DNA of 64,000 bases from Brachynemurus nebulosus (Eukaryota; Arthropoda; Insecta; Neuroptera; Myrmeleontidae), in the NCBI GenBank assembly GCA_035578155.1, contig JAPWDM010000006.1, positions 14,524,305 to 14,588,304 of the forward strand, read 5' to 3'. Of this stretch, positions 47,119 to 58,618 are shown one piece after another. The position numbers and the translations under genes are program-made. Every line of letters begins with the position of its first letter. The stretch's first letter is position 1. The notes beneath the pieces are model-generated. The model was not told the DNA's origin. It saw nothing but the letters and a program-made list of their open reading frames with translations, and made no database searches.

Positions 47119-47935
47119 CTATTTTAAAACCGATTTCTGAATCAACTTTGCGATTGAAAACGTTCAAACACTCTTCGCTGCGCGTAATATTTTATTACCG
47201 ACCATACAAAATGATAAGGACCTTTTTGAATTTTTACATACATTTTTCTCGAAACTACGTTTTCTAAAACGGTAGAATAGTTAACTCCAACAATTTTCGT
47301 CCGATTTGCTTGAAATTTTATTTGTAGCCTCTTAGATAGCTTATCTAAGGCAGTACATACCTACAGTTTCTTTTTGTAGAATTTATTCTGGCTTGTCATA
47401 AAATTGTCATGCTGCCCGCTATGAAACTCTTCACAAAAAATATATCTGTGTTGAATCTGCGATCGCGTCGCCAAGCTGAAAAGAATTCTTTTTTGTATAC
47501 CTCAGGTCACGTATAGTCACTATACTTAGAAAATTTTATTCTGACAGCATTATTCGTTACGGAGAAAAAGATTCTGCGATAGAATCTCCTTTTCTGGCAT
47601 TTCAAGGTAAATTAAAGCCCTTAGTGTGAGTTTGAATTTCGCAAACTGAAGAATATTTTTATGGATTGCCAAAATCTAATAGACAAACGTTGCATACACG
47701 AAGCAATATATTTTTTTTTACTACTAGTTCGCTTACTGCATCCAACAGGAGTTAAGATTTGGCTAGAAAAAACTTTCTTCCGTTCCAATGATCATCCCTC
47801 ACCTCACTTCAAATCATTTTAACTGTACAAATCGTATATATTATGTATGTGATTGAAGGGTTCAAGTACCACCATATATAATAATATTGATGTGTATAAT
47901 CTAACCTTTTTTGTCATTTTTAGAAAACAAAAAAA
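47119..47935. other. no gene seen; decayed repeat
   Basis: The portion 47,230-47,345 (CTCGAAACTACGTTTTCTAA, AATTTTCGTCCGATTTGCTT) resembles 24,840-24,920 inverted, an old interspersed element. No gene supported. Confidence 0.4.
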
Positions 47936-47985
47936 AAGGAAAAAAAGGAGCGGAAAAGATGTGACAGGTAAACTAAAAATGTCTT

Positions 47986-48223
47986 TTGAACGGGTACAAC
48001 ATTATCTTTAAGAAAATTGATCGGTTGCTGAATAATTCATTCGCGGGCGGAACGGGGATAGGTAGAGAGAGGCTCGTTGTGAAGAATCGGTTCGACGTCC
48101 GTAACTGCGTTACCAGGCGCATATACGATAAAAATGTGATTTCATTTTTGATTGACGCACTAAAAAAGTAAGAAACGTTGTGGGCCTCGTAGGCCGGCTG
48201 TGATCAACCGTGTGGACAATAAA
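47986..48223 (+). other. candidate terminal exon with poly(A) signal
   Basis: A 61-codon open stretch (47,986-48,171, best taken from the AG at about 48,012) is clearly GC-richer than its surroundings and ends in TAA at 48,169-48,171. It is followed by AATAAA at 48,218-48,223 and a GT-rich stretch (TTATTGTGTAAC, CTTTGTGTC) as in animal 3' ends. The translation, with GGTGIGRERLVVKNRFDVRN in the middle, matches no family I recognise. There is no ATG start and the acceptor is weak. It could equally be a noncoding transcript end or the edge of a repeat. Confidence 0.3.
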
Positions 48224-48347
48224 TGTTATTGTGTAACATTTTCTTTGTGTCTTTTTTAATATATCACCTTCGAAGTGTATGTACAGAGATTTTTGCAATT
48301 AAAAAGGTTAACTTTCTATGAAATATCGAATTTTTTATTAGGAGCTC

Positions 48348-48630
48348 ATGTGCTTGAGATGTCAGATTTTGCTCAAACACATGCTCAAAAATTTTCAAAC
48401 TAATATTTATAAATTTTTATTTTATTTTAAAACAACCATAGCAATCATTTGTTTTTGTTTTTTTATTTTTTTGAATTTCCCTTTTTTCGTTTTTTTTCCT
48501 TTCCTTTTTTTGCATTTTCTTGTTGTATTTCCATTTATAAAATAGCTTAATGAATATTTGTAATTTATCACCCCTCATTCCAGTGTTCCCCTCAGCGCCA
48601 GTATTTCCCTAAGGACTCCACTCTAATGCA
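48348..48630. other. T-rich stretch, no gene seen
   Basis: Low-complexity T-rich plus strand. The 65-codon frame here is mostly F and I from T-runs and is not credible. Confidence 0.5.
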
Positions 48631-49345
48631 GCGGAACTCATAAAAAAAATCGCACAAAAAAAATATTCAAAAACATCATAAATAGCTATAAAAAGTTTAG
48701 TTTGGTGCAAATTGTAAAAAAAAAAATTTTATGCGGTGGATCAAAAAAAGTTGTATCGAAAATGCATTAATCAAAATGCTCAAAGCCTCACAATTACTTA
48801 GAAGTTGTTTTTCTAAACAAGATAAAGCATTGGGTCGATTCGTATCGGTCTAAGCCAAAGCCGCTTGCTCTCGTTTTAAATCAATTTGCACTTGTTTTGA
48901 ATCACACTTGGCTTACTTTTCCATGTTCTAGACTCTAGACAGAAGTGTTCGGTATACATCGTACACTGTATACGATGTATACCGAACGCTAAACTTGACC
49001 CTTCTCTCTAGAACATGGAAAGTGAGACAGGAATATACAAAAATGTCAAAAGCAAGCCAAGTGTGATTGAAAACAATTGCAAATTGATTTAAAACGAGAG
49101 CAAACGGCTTTGGCTTAGACCGATACGAATCGGCCCATTAATTTACACATGAGAACTATTTATTTCATTTTTCACAATTTATATATTTATAACTTTTCTT
49201 GGATAAATGTAATTTTATCAAAGAAAGTTATTATAGTTAATTTTTAAGTTTCTTACTGTCTCTTGATTTTGATTTACATTATGCATTTTAATAGTTATTT
49301 TTTTAACAACCGCATAAAAAAATCGCATAAAAAACTTGGTTTAGG
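48631..49345. mobile_element. GCGGT-family mariner-like copy interrupted by a PIF-like MITE
   Basis: Flanking parts 48,631-48,831 and 49,137-49,345 align with the 2.4-kb copy: CATAAATAGCTATAAAAAGT, AAACAAGATAAAGCATT, AGTTTCTTACTGTCTC and CCGCATAAAAAAATCGCA. Termini are decayed. The interrupting 305 bp are absent from the other copies. Confidence 0.75.
48832..49136. mobile_element. PIF/Harbinger-like foldback MITE, nested
   Basis: Terminal repeats of over 30 bp: GGGTCGATTCGTATCGGTCT at the left, and AGACCGATACGAATCGGCCC at the right, continuing inwards through AAGCCAAAGCCG, ACGAGAGC and CAAGTGTGATT. The centre is a perfect hairpin CGGTATACATCGT / ACGATGTATACCG. Flanks are ATT at 48,829-48,831 and 49,137-49,139. 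The paralogue at about 2,620 reads straight through this point, so the 3-bp duplication is supported by an empty site. Confidence 0.88.
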
Positions 49346-49633
49346 TGTATTACCAAAGTAATAAAATTTTTGAAATTCCCACCTATCATGAACTATATAA
49401 CTCCAAAAAAAAAAAAAAAATTAAACACGTATGCAGATCGATTTTTTCTAGCAATTCCCTTTTAAATTTACTTTCAATCAATCTCATTCAACGAGTAAAC
49501 TAACCAAATAAATTCAACTTCAATTTACCTTTGGTGCGGAGTCATTCGTTATTACCACCGACTCGGTTAAGTTAAACGGACAAACAATCACAATATAGTG
49601 TTTTGTCGGTGAATTGGCACAGTGTAAATAAAA

Positions 49634-49990
49634 ATGGTTTTTCTAGATGGCGTGAGAGGGCAAGGGCACATACATATCTGTGGCCGGGGGGGGGGGGGCG
49701 GCATACAGATGACCGTCCGTTCGATTGATATAACAAAATCAACCAACCGTGTATTCGACAGGAAATTTCTTTATGTACGTATACCAATAGAATGTTCCAC
49801 TAGGGTAGCGTTGGGTCTAGTCGGTTCCGTAGAATACCCTTGCACACTATGCTGCTGTGTTGGGAACGCCATTAGTACTAGCGATTCCATTTTAAAGACT
49901 CGCTCAGCACACCGCACATTTGAAGGAGTCGTTCTTTTAGACTGACTCCCATTGGATCGATTCAACACTACTCTAGCAGGTTAAGGGGTT
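49634..49990. other. GC-richer unique segment with a G-run
   Basis: About 350 bp near 45% GC in a 30% GC background, with a 12-base G-run near 49,686. A 103-codon plus-strand frame begins with an ATG at 49,634 but is glycine-run-bearing and cysteine-rich with no recognised domain, and a 65-71 codon frame opens on the other strand. It may be a host promoter or first-exon region, but nothing in the sequence proves this. Confidence 0.25.
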
Positions 49991-51104
49991 ACGCTACTCA
50001 GGCGTAATGAAAAATGAGACTCTTTTTGGAGTTTTTCACGGTTTGTTGCTTGCCTTTTAAGGAACACAATTGTTTTTGCAATTTTGAATTAAATATAAAA
50101 CTCTATAATTATCTGTGACAGTAGCAAAACAGCGTACTTTTTTTCAAGGGTGAAATAAAAGTTGAGGTACTTTTTATAATATGTTCTAGAATATTTTCCA
50201 AATATTCAGTAAAGTTACTTAAAATAAATACTGTACTTCGGCAACAACAGGGCGATATCCATTATAAAAATTCAATTTCTGATTTTAATAATATATTGTA
50301 CAATAAGTGGGAAAAGAGGCTTATTTGTTACAAATATGAGTTTGTTGCGCGAGCCCGCAGGGCGAGTGCAACAATTCATATGTGTGAGAAATAAGCTTTT
50401 CTCACGTATTTTACACTATACTTTTTCTACGAGCACATTATTTTTCGTAAAATTTAACATAAATAATTAAAATAAAATTAAAATAGGAAGTAAAAATTTT
50501 TAAATTTATAATGTCAGTTGTAAGATGTTCAAATTTTTGCCAAAGCATACTTTGAAACTATGGAAACATTAATAAATAATCAACATACATATATGTATAT
50601 TTTAGAATTATTTATATACATTATATATTAAATCAAAGACATAGCCAACTGTTTTATTGTATTAAGCCGTGCGAAATAATTTCCCATGGCTATTTCCGCA
50701 CAGTGTGGGTAATTGTTAATTTTTACATATAGTTAGCCGTTCGCAAAATGTTACTTTTAATAGTGAGAGTAGAAAAAGAGTTTTCTTTTTCCCTAATGTA
50801 GCTTTGAAGCTTTTAAACAATTAGCAATAAGTTTTCCATTTTTCATTAATTCTTTTTTTTATTTAATTCAAAATTGCAAAAAATATTGTATGCAGCACGT
50901 GCATAATAGGTGTTTTTTTTATATGTACCTACGTCATATTTGTCCAACGAGGTTTGCCGAGTTAAACAACTGTACGACTTGATGAACTTGTTGCCTAAAT
51001 AACTTTGATTTTAATTTAAATCACAAAATGAGATTAAATGTTGAATAGGGTAGCGATCTCTAGACAAGTATCTAGAGTTTTAATGGGATGAAACAATTTT
51101 TTCG
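49991..51104. other. no gene seen
   Basis: Contains a fragment of the ATTGTATGCAGCACGTGC repeat near 50,885 and a GC-rich palindromic patch TTGCGCGAGCCCGCAGGGCG at 50,344. Otherwise no feature. Confidence 0.4.
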
Positions 51105-51413
51105 GGGTTCTAGCTCCGGGGGCCTGGGTTGAAAAAAGGGGGCCCGTAATTGTTGCGAAGGAACCAAAAAAAAAAAAAAATACTAAAATGAACTTTTTTT
51201 AACTTATTACATTTTTTTGGAAAAATTTTTTTAAAAAATATGTGTTATTCTCGGGCTTCCCCGGGAGCGCCATTTCGCTCCATCTTTTCTTTGCTAGTAC
51301 TCGAAATTTCTTCCCAAAATTACAATAAGTGACGAGTAAAACAAAAAATTGGGAGCCTCCTGCCGAACACGTCGGGGCCCCGGCTATCCCCCACTTTCGT
51401 CGGACCTGGTTTG
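51105..51413. repeat. GC-rich transposon fragment ending CGTCGGACCTGG
   Basis: Runs from GGGGGCCTGGGTTG to GGGGCCCCGGCTATCCCC and TTTCGTCGGACCTGG. Similar compositions and end phrases occur at 30,700-30,900, 52,196-52,336 and 60,880-61,110. Such GGGCC-rich ends are common in hAT non-autonomous families, but inverted termini and a duplication are not clear here. Confidence 0.45.
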
Positions 51414-52195
51414 TGAACAATTTAGTTGAAACAATTAAAAAAAATCAGAAGTGTGAGTTGCTGGTCTTGACTGTATTTCAATTTTATAAGAATTAGTTTT
51501 CTTTTCCATCGCTTTTGTTGGCCGTAAATCACAATTTATCTCAAAAATAATTAATTGAAATTTTTATTGTAAACCTATCGCGTACCTAATTCTTTTCTCG
51601 ACAATACACCCTCTATAATCGCCTTACGTTACCACAAATACATTGCCAACATATACGCACGCAGAGGTCAGGTTAGTCATCGTCTCTCTTTAACTTAACT
51701 ACACGTACATATATCTCTCTCACTCTCTACAGATTACCAATCCAAACAGTGTAAAAGATTTTGTATATCCAATATACCCACTTGTACGTACCTTTAACAA
51801 AACAGTGACGTGTATTCGACCGCAAACAAACCGAATAGTTTATTATTAAGCTCTAATATATATCGCTTGCGGTTTCGTATATATCTTTAACCGAAAAAAA
51901 GGAGAAAAAACTAACGAGTAGTAGATACGTGGTCGGTACAGCGTTAGCTCTGTCGTGTAAAAACTACGATACCAACATATAGTATAAAGAAATCATCTGC
52001 GATCAACCACCCTGCTACTGGGCGTTGAATTATTAGAGCGCATTCGGTTACAGCTCGTGGACATGCATACTTATATGGTTCCTTATACCGGGTGAGTAAT
52101 GAAATTTGCGACGCGATTGAATTCCACCAACAAGAGTTCACATGCGGGATAGTGTTCAGTATAGCTGCTGTTTAGAAACAAAGCCGGAGAGAGAA
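51414..52195. other. no gene seen; less repetitive
   Basis: Mostly non-repetitive by eye with scattered short pyrimidine tracts (CTCTCTCACTCTCTACAG near 51,715). No open frame or promoter could be supported. Confidence 0.35.
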
Positions 52196-52336
52196 ATGAC
52201 GGGCCCCCGGGCCAAAAAAAGAAAAACGTCGTCTCACTTTCTCCGGACCCCTAATCGAGGCTACGGATGCCCCGTTTAAACCCGGGCCCCACCCAGGCAA
52301 TTGCTCCACCTGTTCTACTCGTTCGCCGGCCCTGGT
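52196..52336. repeat. GC-rich transposon fragment ending CGCCGGCCCTGG
   Basis: GACGGGCCCCCGGGCC at the left and TCGTTCGCCGGCCCTGG at the right, with GGGCCCCACCCAGGCAATTG inside. Same general type as 51,105-51,413. Confidence 0.4.
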
Positions 52337-54433
52337 TACATATAATGTTTATAATGTGCCTAAGGACAGGGAAAGATGCACTTGTAGGATCTAACTCAAT
52401 CGTAAGATGAGTGGCAATAATGTTTTTGCACATTATTGCACAAAGAAATTAATTCAAAACTCTCTACAGTAACCAAATTATGTAGAAACGAAGTAAATAG
52501 GTATTTATTGAGGGTCTAGGCGTTGATAATAAAATTTTGACAGGTATCAAACATCAAGTTAGTTTCTGGAAAAATAAATTAAAAGAGACAGCACAACAAA
52601 ATATATAGAAGGGTTTTAAGATAGACTAATGAACATTAGTACCATATAATACATTAGGCGAGCGATATAACCCGATTTAATGAAAATAATAGGTAATTTA
52701 TATGTATGTATAAATTTTGTATTAGTAGTATTCAGTAAACAATATTTATCAATTTTTTTCTTTTCAAGAGAAGGACAATTTTTTTTTTACAATGAATAAG
52801 TAAACAAAATTCAAATATCTATAAGAAGCTTTGACATTAACTCCGTGCTTTAATCAAAAACATTATTTGAATTTTTTAATTTTTTTAAAGTTCTGCATAG
52901 ATAAAAAAAAAGCTACTTGGACGCTCATGGTTACTTTTTCAATTTCTAAGTATTTTATTTATTACAAAGTCTGTTATATTTTGACAATAATTAATTATCT
53001 GAAAATTCATTCAAAGTTATTCCTATGGATACCATAGTTATTACACTGATTACAATATTACAGAGTAAGTAATTGATCGTGCTTTGAGCGCATTTTGAGG
53101 CTTCATTTATTCTTATTAATTTTCTCCAAATCTTGTTAAAAATCTTGTTAATACCATAATTTAGGGTTTATCAATCAAATCTGGATACAATGGGCAAAAT
53201 AAGTCAGTTTCAGACCAAAAATTTGTAACTTTTTTGTTTTTTGAGATAGAACTTCGGCAATTTTTTTAATTTACGTTTAGTGTTGTCAGAGGCTCAACAA
53301 TCTTTTGATAGCGCAATTTCCTGATAACATTTTCCAACGTTATCGGAAATTTCATCACCGAAAATTCGATTTTCAAATAAAAAATGTCAGTAGACCACTA
53401 AATATTTTACTTTTTAATAAAAATAAAATAAATTAAAGAAAGATTTAGCAAAATTTTAGAGGGTTCGGTCCCTTGGAACACCCCCCGCTTCCCCGGTTGT
53501 TGCGTCCGTGAGTGTTGTCATTACGAAAAGTGATGAATTTGTCCCGAAACAACAGTACTCACATGAAAAAATTTTTCAGTAGGCATACGATATATTTCAT
53601 TTTACATGACAATCGGTTACTGTTATTTTGTTCGTAAATTCAATCACGTAATTGTTAAACATATTTTATATGTCAAAATTTATATTTATTTTTTTCTCTT
53701 GCACAACGAATTCCAAAAAAAAAAACTTTTTCACCTGCTCAAGCATATACATTTAAGCAAACATATGTATTAGAAAAACTTATTGACTACAAAATTGGAT
53801 TTTAAAAAACTTGTTACGAGAACAATAACATGTGAAGAGTTAGAACGACATTTGCCTTTATATTTATTCTGATTTTATTCGTGGAAAATCTAGATAGCTA
53901 CTTGATCGAGTTTTTCTACATTTCTTTTCTCTCTACAATATAAACTTGCAAGATGTAGGTACAAGGAAAAAAAAGTATTATGAAGGCCAAGTAAGTATTG
54001 TATTTTTGAAATAAAATTTTTCCAGAAACAATTATAATATTCAAAATACTTTTTTTTGTTTTTGTTATATTGTACATAAATAAATTGTTTTGTAATTATA
54101 AAAACTGTCATTAAAGAAATTGTTTTGAACACAACTTTTGGCGTTTGCCAAGTTTCGCCAACTATAGATTCACTGACATATTGTCCTATTTATTTTTAAT
54201 AAAATATATAATGTGTAAAAAATTCAATGGATTTAATATCATAATGTGTATAGTGAATTTCGAGTATAGTGACTGCTTTGTTAATCAACATCGTACTTTA
54301 TAGTCAAAGCAGAGCAATTGTCTTTGTTTCTAGGAAAAGAAAAAAAACAAAAGATGTTGCTTAGGAACAACATTAACAAATTGGCGTCTGTGAAGTGTTC
54401 CTTAGTAATCAGATTTTTCTCATAACTTTCAGG
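52337..54433. other. no gene seen
   Basis: Two kilobases of AT-rich sequence with no readable mobile-element ends. Frames at 52,831 (plus) and 53,890 (minus) are lysine, phenylalanine and tyrosine rich and match no family. Confidence 0.4.
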
Positions 54434-54673
54434 GTTAGGGGTTCCCAAACTGTGGGACGTGCCGCCCTGGAGTACAGTGAAGGATTACAAAGGGTATCGC
54501 GGTTGCTTCGCATAATTCAGGGGGAAATAATGTTAATAGTTTCAGATCCCATAAATGAAAGGATTTAAAACGGTTTTTAGTCGAATTTCCTCCGAAAAAT
54601 TAGACTTATACAGTCTATACGATAAGAGCTGCGAGAGGCGAGACCAGGGGCGCTATCCGTTTTCGGACCCGTA
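54434..54673. mobile_element. hAT-like MITE fragment (AGGGGTTCCCAAACTG end)
   Basis: TAGGGGTTCCCAAACTGTGG followed by GCCGCCCTGGAG is a better-preserved version of the left end of the array at 39.6 kb. The right end is lost; the tail near 54,640 has only GGGGCGCTATCCG and GGACCCGTAG. Confidence 0.6.
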
Positions 54674-54701
54674 GAACACGATTATGTAAAAAAAAAAGAT
54701 G

Positions 54702-54705
<4 letters not shown>

Positions 54706-54770
<65 letters not shown>
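54706..54770. repeat. (AT)n microsatellite
   Basis: Perfect AT dinucleotide tract of about 65 bp just after the hAT-like fragment. Confidence 0.98.
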
Positions 54771-54774
<4 letters not shown>

Positions 54775-55069
54775 CCCGCAACCTTTTAATATGTGTAGGG
54801 CCCCCCTATGGAAGTTAAGAGATGAAATTTGGTAAGTGGGGCTTATTCCGATGCACAACAATACTATCAAAGTGGGGTCAAATTTTGGGCAAATTTTTTT
54901 TCGGACCCGACCTTTAAGGGGGTGGTGGGGGGCGGAAAAGCAATAAAACTTTTCCAAACCGGTTTTAAATAATGTTTCGGTCAATTATCTACAACATATC
55001 CAAAATTCAGCTTCCTAGGATGATATGGTGGGAGTAGAGGGGGGAAAAACGATTTTCGCTGGATCTAAC

Positions 55070-55680
55070 AGGCCCCCAGCCCCCCAGAATTAACGTAGAG
55101 GGTTGAAATTTGGTGTGTTGATAAAGTTAGTACCTAGGTTGTGCTTTTTGGAGGTTTTAATATTTTACCCCCACCCCCCTCATTTTTAAGCTACAATTTC
55201 ATGCATTTTCGACGTTTTCGAAGTTTGTACCACTCGCACAGGTCACCCGAATAAACCTAGAGGGCTGAAATTTTGTATTCGGATTGAGTTAGTATCAAGG
55301 GGGTGCCTTTTGGGGGTCTCGACTTTTAACCCCTACCCCCACCATTTTTATACCCAAAAGAACATGATTTTTCTTGTTTTTTAACAGTTTCGTTCGGGTC
55401 AAAATCTCCCCAAATAAACCTAGAGGGCTGAAATTTGGTGTACAGGTTAAGCTAATAGCCAGACACTGTTTTTTGGAGGTTTCAACTTTTAACCCTTACC
55501 CCCACGATTTTTACGCCAATATTTCCTTAATTTTTTTGCTTGTTTTCTAACACGTCTAGAGACTCCATAAGGAAACCTAGAGGGCTGAAATTTTGTACGT
55601 GTATTCAGTTAGTATCCAGCTAGTACCTTGTAGGGAGTCCGCATCACTTTTTCCCCCACTTCTCCCATTTTTACATCGGA
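55070..55680. repeat. tandem array, unit about 160 bp
   Basis: The phrase TAGAGGGCTGAAATTT (first unit GTTG) occurs at about 55,098, 55,261, 55,423 and 55,581, spacing 158-163 bp. Each is followed by a variable GTTAGTA segment, a TTTTGGAGGTTT or equivalent, and a C-run ACCCCTACCCCCACC. A looser fifth unit stands at about 54,818 (GAGATGAAATTTGG). No coding potential. A diverged satellite or element-internal array. Confidence 0.8.
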
Positions 55681-57605
55681 ATTGAATGCTATTGTTAAAT
55701 GTGTTTTAAAAGCATTATGTTTATTCTAAATACAAGTAGGCGAATAGTAATTTTAAAAAATTTAAAAAAAAGTGAACTTACTTTTATGACAAATGAAATA
55801 CATACATATTAAGTAATTTAAAAATGTTATTAAAGTCGCTGTTTATTTATAAATTAGGAATTTTGGAATTTTAGTATTTATAAAATAGAAATTTTGGATT
55901 TTTTTGGAAAGAAAAAATATCTTTATAAAGGCCTTCCAGTTTACTATTTAAGGTCCTTTTTTAATTTTTAAAACTAAAACATAAAGGCAATTAGCGGATA
56001 AACATGGGCAGGAATGTCCTCGTACGAATTGTGTTGGCTTTTTTTCTGCTACCTGTTTTCGGCACAAAATTGAAATTTACTGAGATACAGCCCTTAAATA
56101 CTTAAAACCTTTTTTTAAAGCCTCGATCAGCCGAACACTCATCACCAGTTTTGAAACCAACAAAATGACAATTCGGTTGTAGACTTTCAATCACATTTCG
56201 CTTGTAGACATTCAATACCGAAGATGAAGGGGAAAATTCGACTACCGTGATGGGGCCCCGCTGCTCACGGCGTTTTTTTTTTTGCTAGTCAGTTGTATTT
56301 CGTCAGGAAATATATGACGTGGCGTATTTAATATATTAACTATATATTTCATATTTAATTTCGAAGCAAAATTAAAATCAAATGTATCTGTAGGAATTAT
56401 ATTAGATAATATTTAATATGTGTATTTATTTGTATACAACATACATATAATTTTGTAGAAAGTACTCAAAGGTATCTCTAAATGAAGTTTGTCAAATATT
56501 AATCTAATATATGTCAATAATGTCTATGAACTTTCTGCTTTACCGACCATTTTTAATTAAAATATATTATATTGGAAGCTATCGTCGTGAGTGTTACAAA
56601 ATCCCACAGATGTGCCATTGAAAATCTAATTTGACTGTTAGTAAATCAGTTTATCACAATTGAGTATTTGACAAATTTCGAAAGAGGGTTTTAAAATATT
56701 TCAAATGACTTAAATATAATCTCAGTAATTGAGTTTTATATAAAAAAAGCGATTTAATGGAAAAAAAAACATTGAACTTTGGTACGAAAACACTTAGTCA
56801 CGTGTCAGTGACGTAACATCACGTACCAGTCCGCTTTTTATATTTTATAATTATATAGTAGGTACCTATAGTCATTACTGTCGTATCCATGACATTAAAT
56901 TTTATATATATTTTGTGTTGATTGGACATTACTAATTACATATTGCCTCATTTTTAATTTAATAAAAATGGAATAAGGTTTTGTTAAAGCTGATAGCACA
57001 AATTTTCCAAAAAATTACTCGTTTGTGGTAACAAACTTCTTTGCTTCGAATCCCAAATTTTGTTCAGTAAAATTTAAAAATGTAAAAACTAAAATGTGAG
57101 TATCTTCTTTACAAGTATCTTTTTTGCAATACTAAATCTTACGTGCTGTGACGTCACGTGCCCAAATAAATCGTTTTAATTCCAATTTCGTAATTTTTAT
57201 TTAGAAAAATAAAATATTTATATTTTTTTAAAATTAATATAAGTAGTTAATCATTATCACTGAATCATACGCTATGTTATTCACTATATCAGTCAAATAC
57301 CCAATTACAAGTAAAATATTTCATACACTTTTCACAAAGTCATAGAAACCTTGATCGTTTCACCAAATCCGTCCACCTGTCACATCCTCATAGTTTTCAC
57401 ATATTTGGACCTATTGAAAATGTGTTTTGTAGAACAGATTCCAAAAGAAGATCAAGGGTAAATTGAACATACACAAATACGACGAAATCATGGCTGCATT
57501 GGTTCCGTAGTTCGACTACGGAATCAAAGAGGGACGTGAGATTCTAAAACAATCAGTATGAAATTATCTACCTAAATGTTTCGAGATGTGAAAGCTATAT
57601 ACGTA
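55681..57605. other. no gene seen
   Basis: AT-rich, non-coding by eye. Short palindromes occur near 56,800 (CACGTGTCAGTGACGT) and 57,142 (GTGACGTCACGTG). A TTCCGTAGTTCGACTACGGA hairpin is at 57,502. Confidence 0.4.
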
Positions 57606-58495
57606 AGGGACGGACGGGCAAGAAGGATATGCTAATTGGATCTCTAAAAAATGGCATGAGATTACAGCAAAATTATTTATTTATCTCCGGATAACAAGTC
57701 TTCAGTTACTTAAGATTAATAAAGTAAATAGAAAATTAACGAAAATTCTTATCTTACCACATTAAAAATTACTTGAAGAAAAAGTTGCAATTATTCTTTT
57801 TGCCCTACTAGGGCGGGCAAAATGAATATCTTGGACGGACAATACTAATACCAGTTAAAATAAATAAACTAATCGTCACAATTATCGCAAAGAACACGCT
57901 TCATGGGTCCATTCCAGGCAAAAATTCCCCATGCATCATGTCTTCTATTGAGGGTGTATGTATTTTTCTTGACAGACAGTACAAAAACAATTATCTTTTT
58001 GGTTTTCTTTGATGGACTCTATCTTTTTTAAACGAATTTGCTTTTCTTTTTCATTGGAAGGTCCGAGAACATATTTAAAACAATTTTCCTTTTGATTAGA
58101 GAAGCTTCATTTTATTATTCATTTTACCTGATTCCATTTTGTCCACCAATCACATTTTTAACTAACTTAACCTACAATTACAAACTCATAAATTCAAATT
58201 AAATACGAGCACGAATCTGTTGCTCGTAATGATCATACAAATAACAGGAATTATTAAAAATAAATAACTGCAATCCACAAAGAAATAATTCGTAAATTAC
58301 TTACCTCGATTTATTGATTTTTTTTCGGCAAAACAGTTTTTCGTTCACTAAACACGCAAATAAACTACAGTGCTTCCTTTTGGCAAATGATCCCATTAAG
58401 TGCAAAGTGAATGAGCAGATGACATTGGATCTGATAGTCAATCATACATCTAACTAGCTCAATTAGCCTATTATTCTTTTTGCCCGTCCGTCCCC
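57606..58495 (-). mobile_element. pogo-like element with GGGACGGACGGGC ends
   Basis: Ends AGGGACGGACGGGCAAGAAG and CTTTTTGCCCGTCCGTCCCC are inverted and flanked by TA. The end motif also occurs inside at 57,795-57,840 (TTTTTGCCC...GGGCGGGCAAAATG). On the minus strand a possible splice pair (GAGGTAAGTAA near 58,305 and TTGCAG near 58,272) precedes a decayed frame with a C-terminal zinc-knuckle-like pattern (separate entry). An internally deleted pogo-type element is the best reading. Confidence 0.65.
57869..58106 (-). pseudogene. decayed C-terminal transposase remnant with CxxC motifs
   Basis: Minus-strand translation gives a lysine and glutamate-rich stretch leading to NCFCTVCQEKYIHP, then a stop and a frame change, then WGIFAWNGPMKRVLCDNCDD and a stop at 57,869. 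The C-x-x-C ... C-x-x-C layout at the very C-terminus resembles the zinc finger closing many insect pogo-type transposases. The middle of the finger appears deleted. The homology is by pattern only. Confidence 0.4.
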
Positions 58496-58618
58496 TACTT
58501 GAATTATAAATTTGAAGAGGAGTGCGAAGTGAAACTTTAAGATATCTTAAAGTCAAATAAAAGTTTACGAACGCAAAACCGCGAGGCACAATTAATATTA
58601 CACATAAAGTAAAAATTA
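58496..58618. other. short spacer between two pogo-like elements
   Basis: Only about 120 bp separate the two elements. The 118-codon minus-strand frame at 58,365-58,721 spans the end of one element, this spacer and the start of the other, so it is a chance frame. Confidence 0.6.

Noticed and set aside
47645..47690. Another CTGAAGA occurrence as a fourth ribozyme motif
   Set aside because: No stem II, no GAAA followed by a palindrome, and no closing stem I.
49634..49945. 103-codon plus-strand frame with an ATG
   Set aside because: Runs through a G-homopolymer, contains no domain, and competing frames are open on the other strand.
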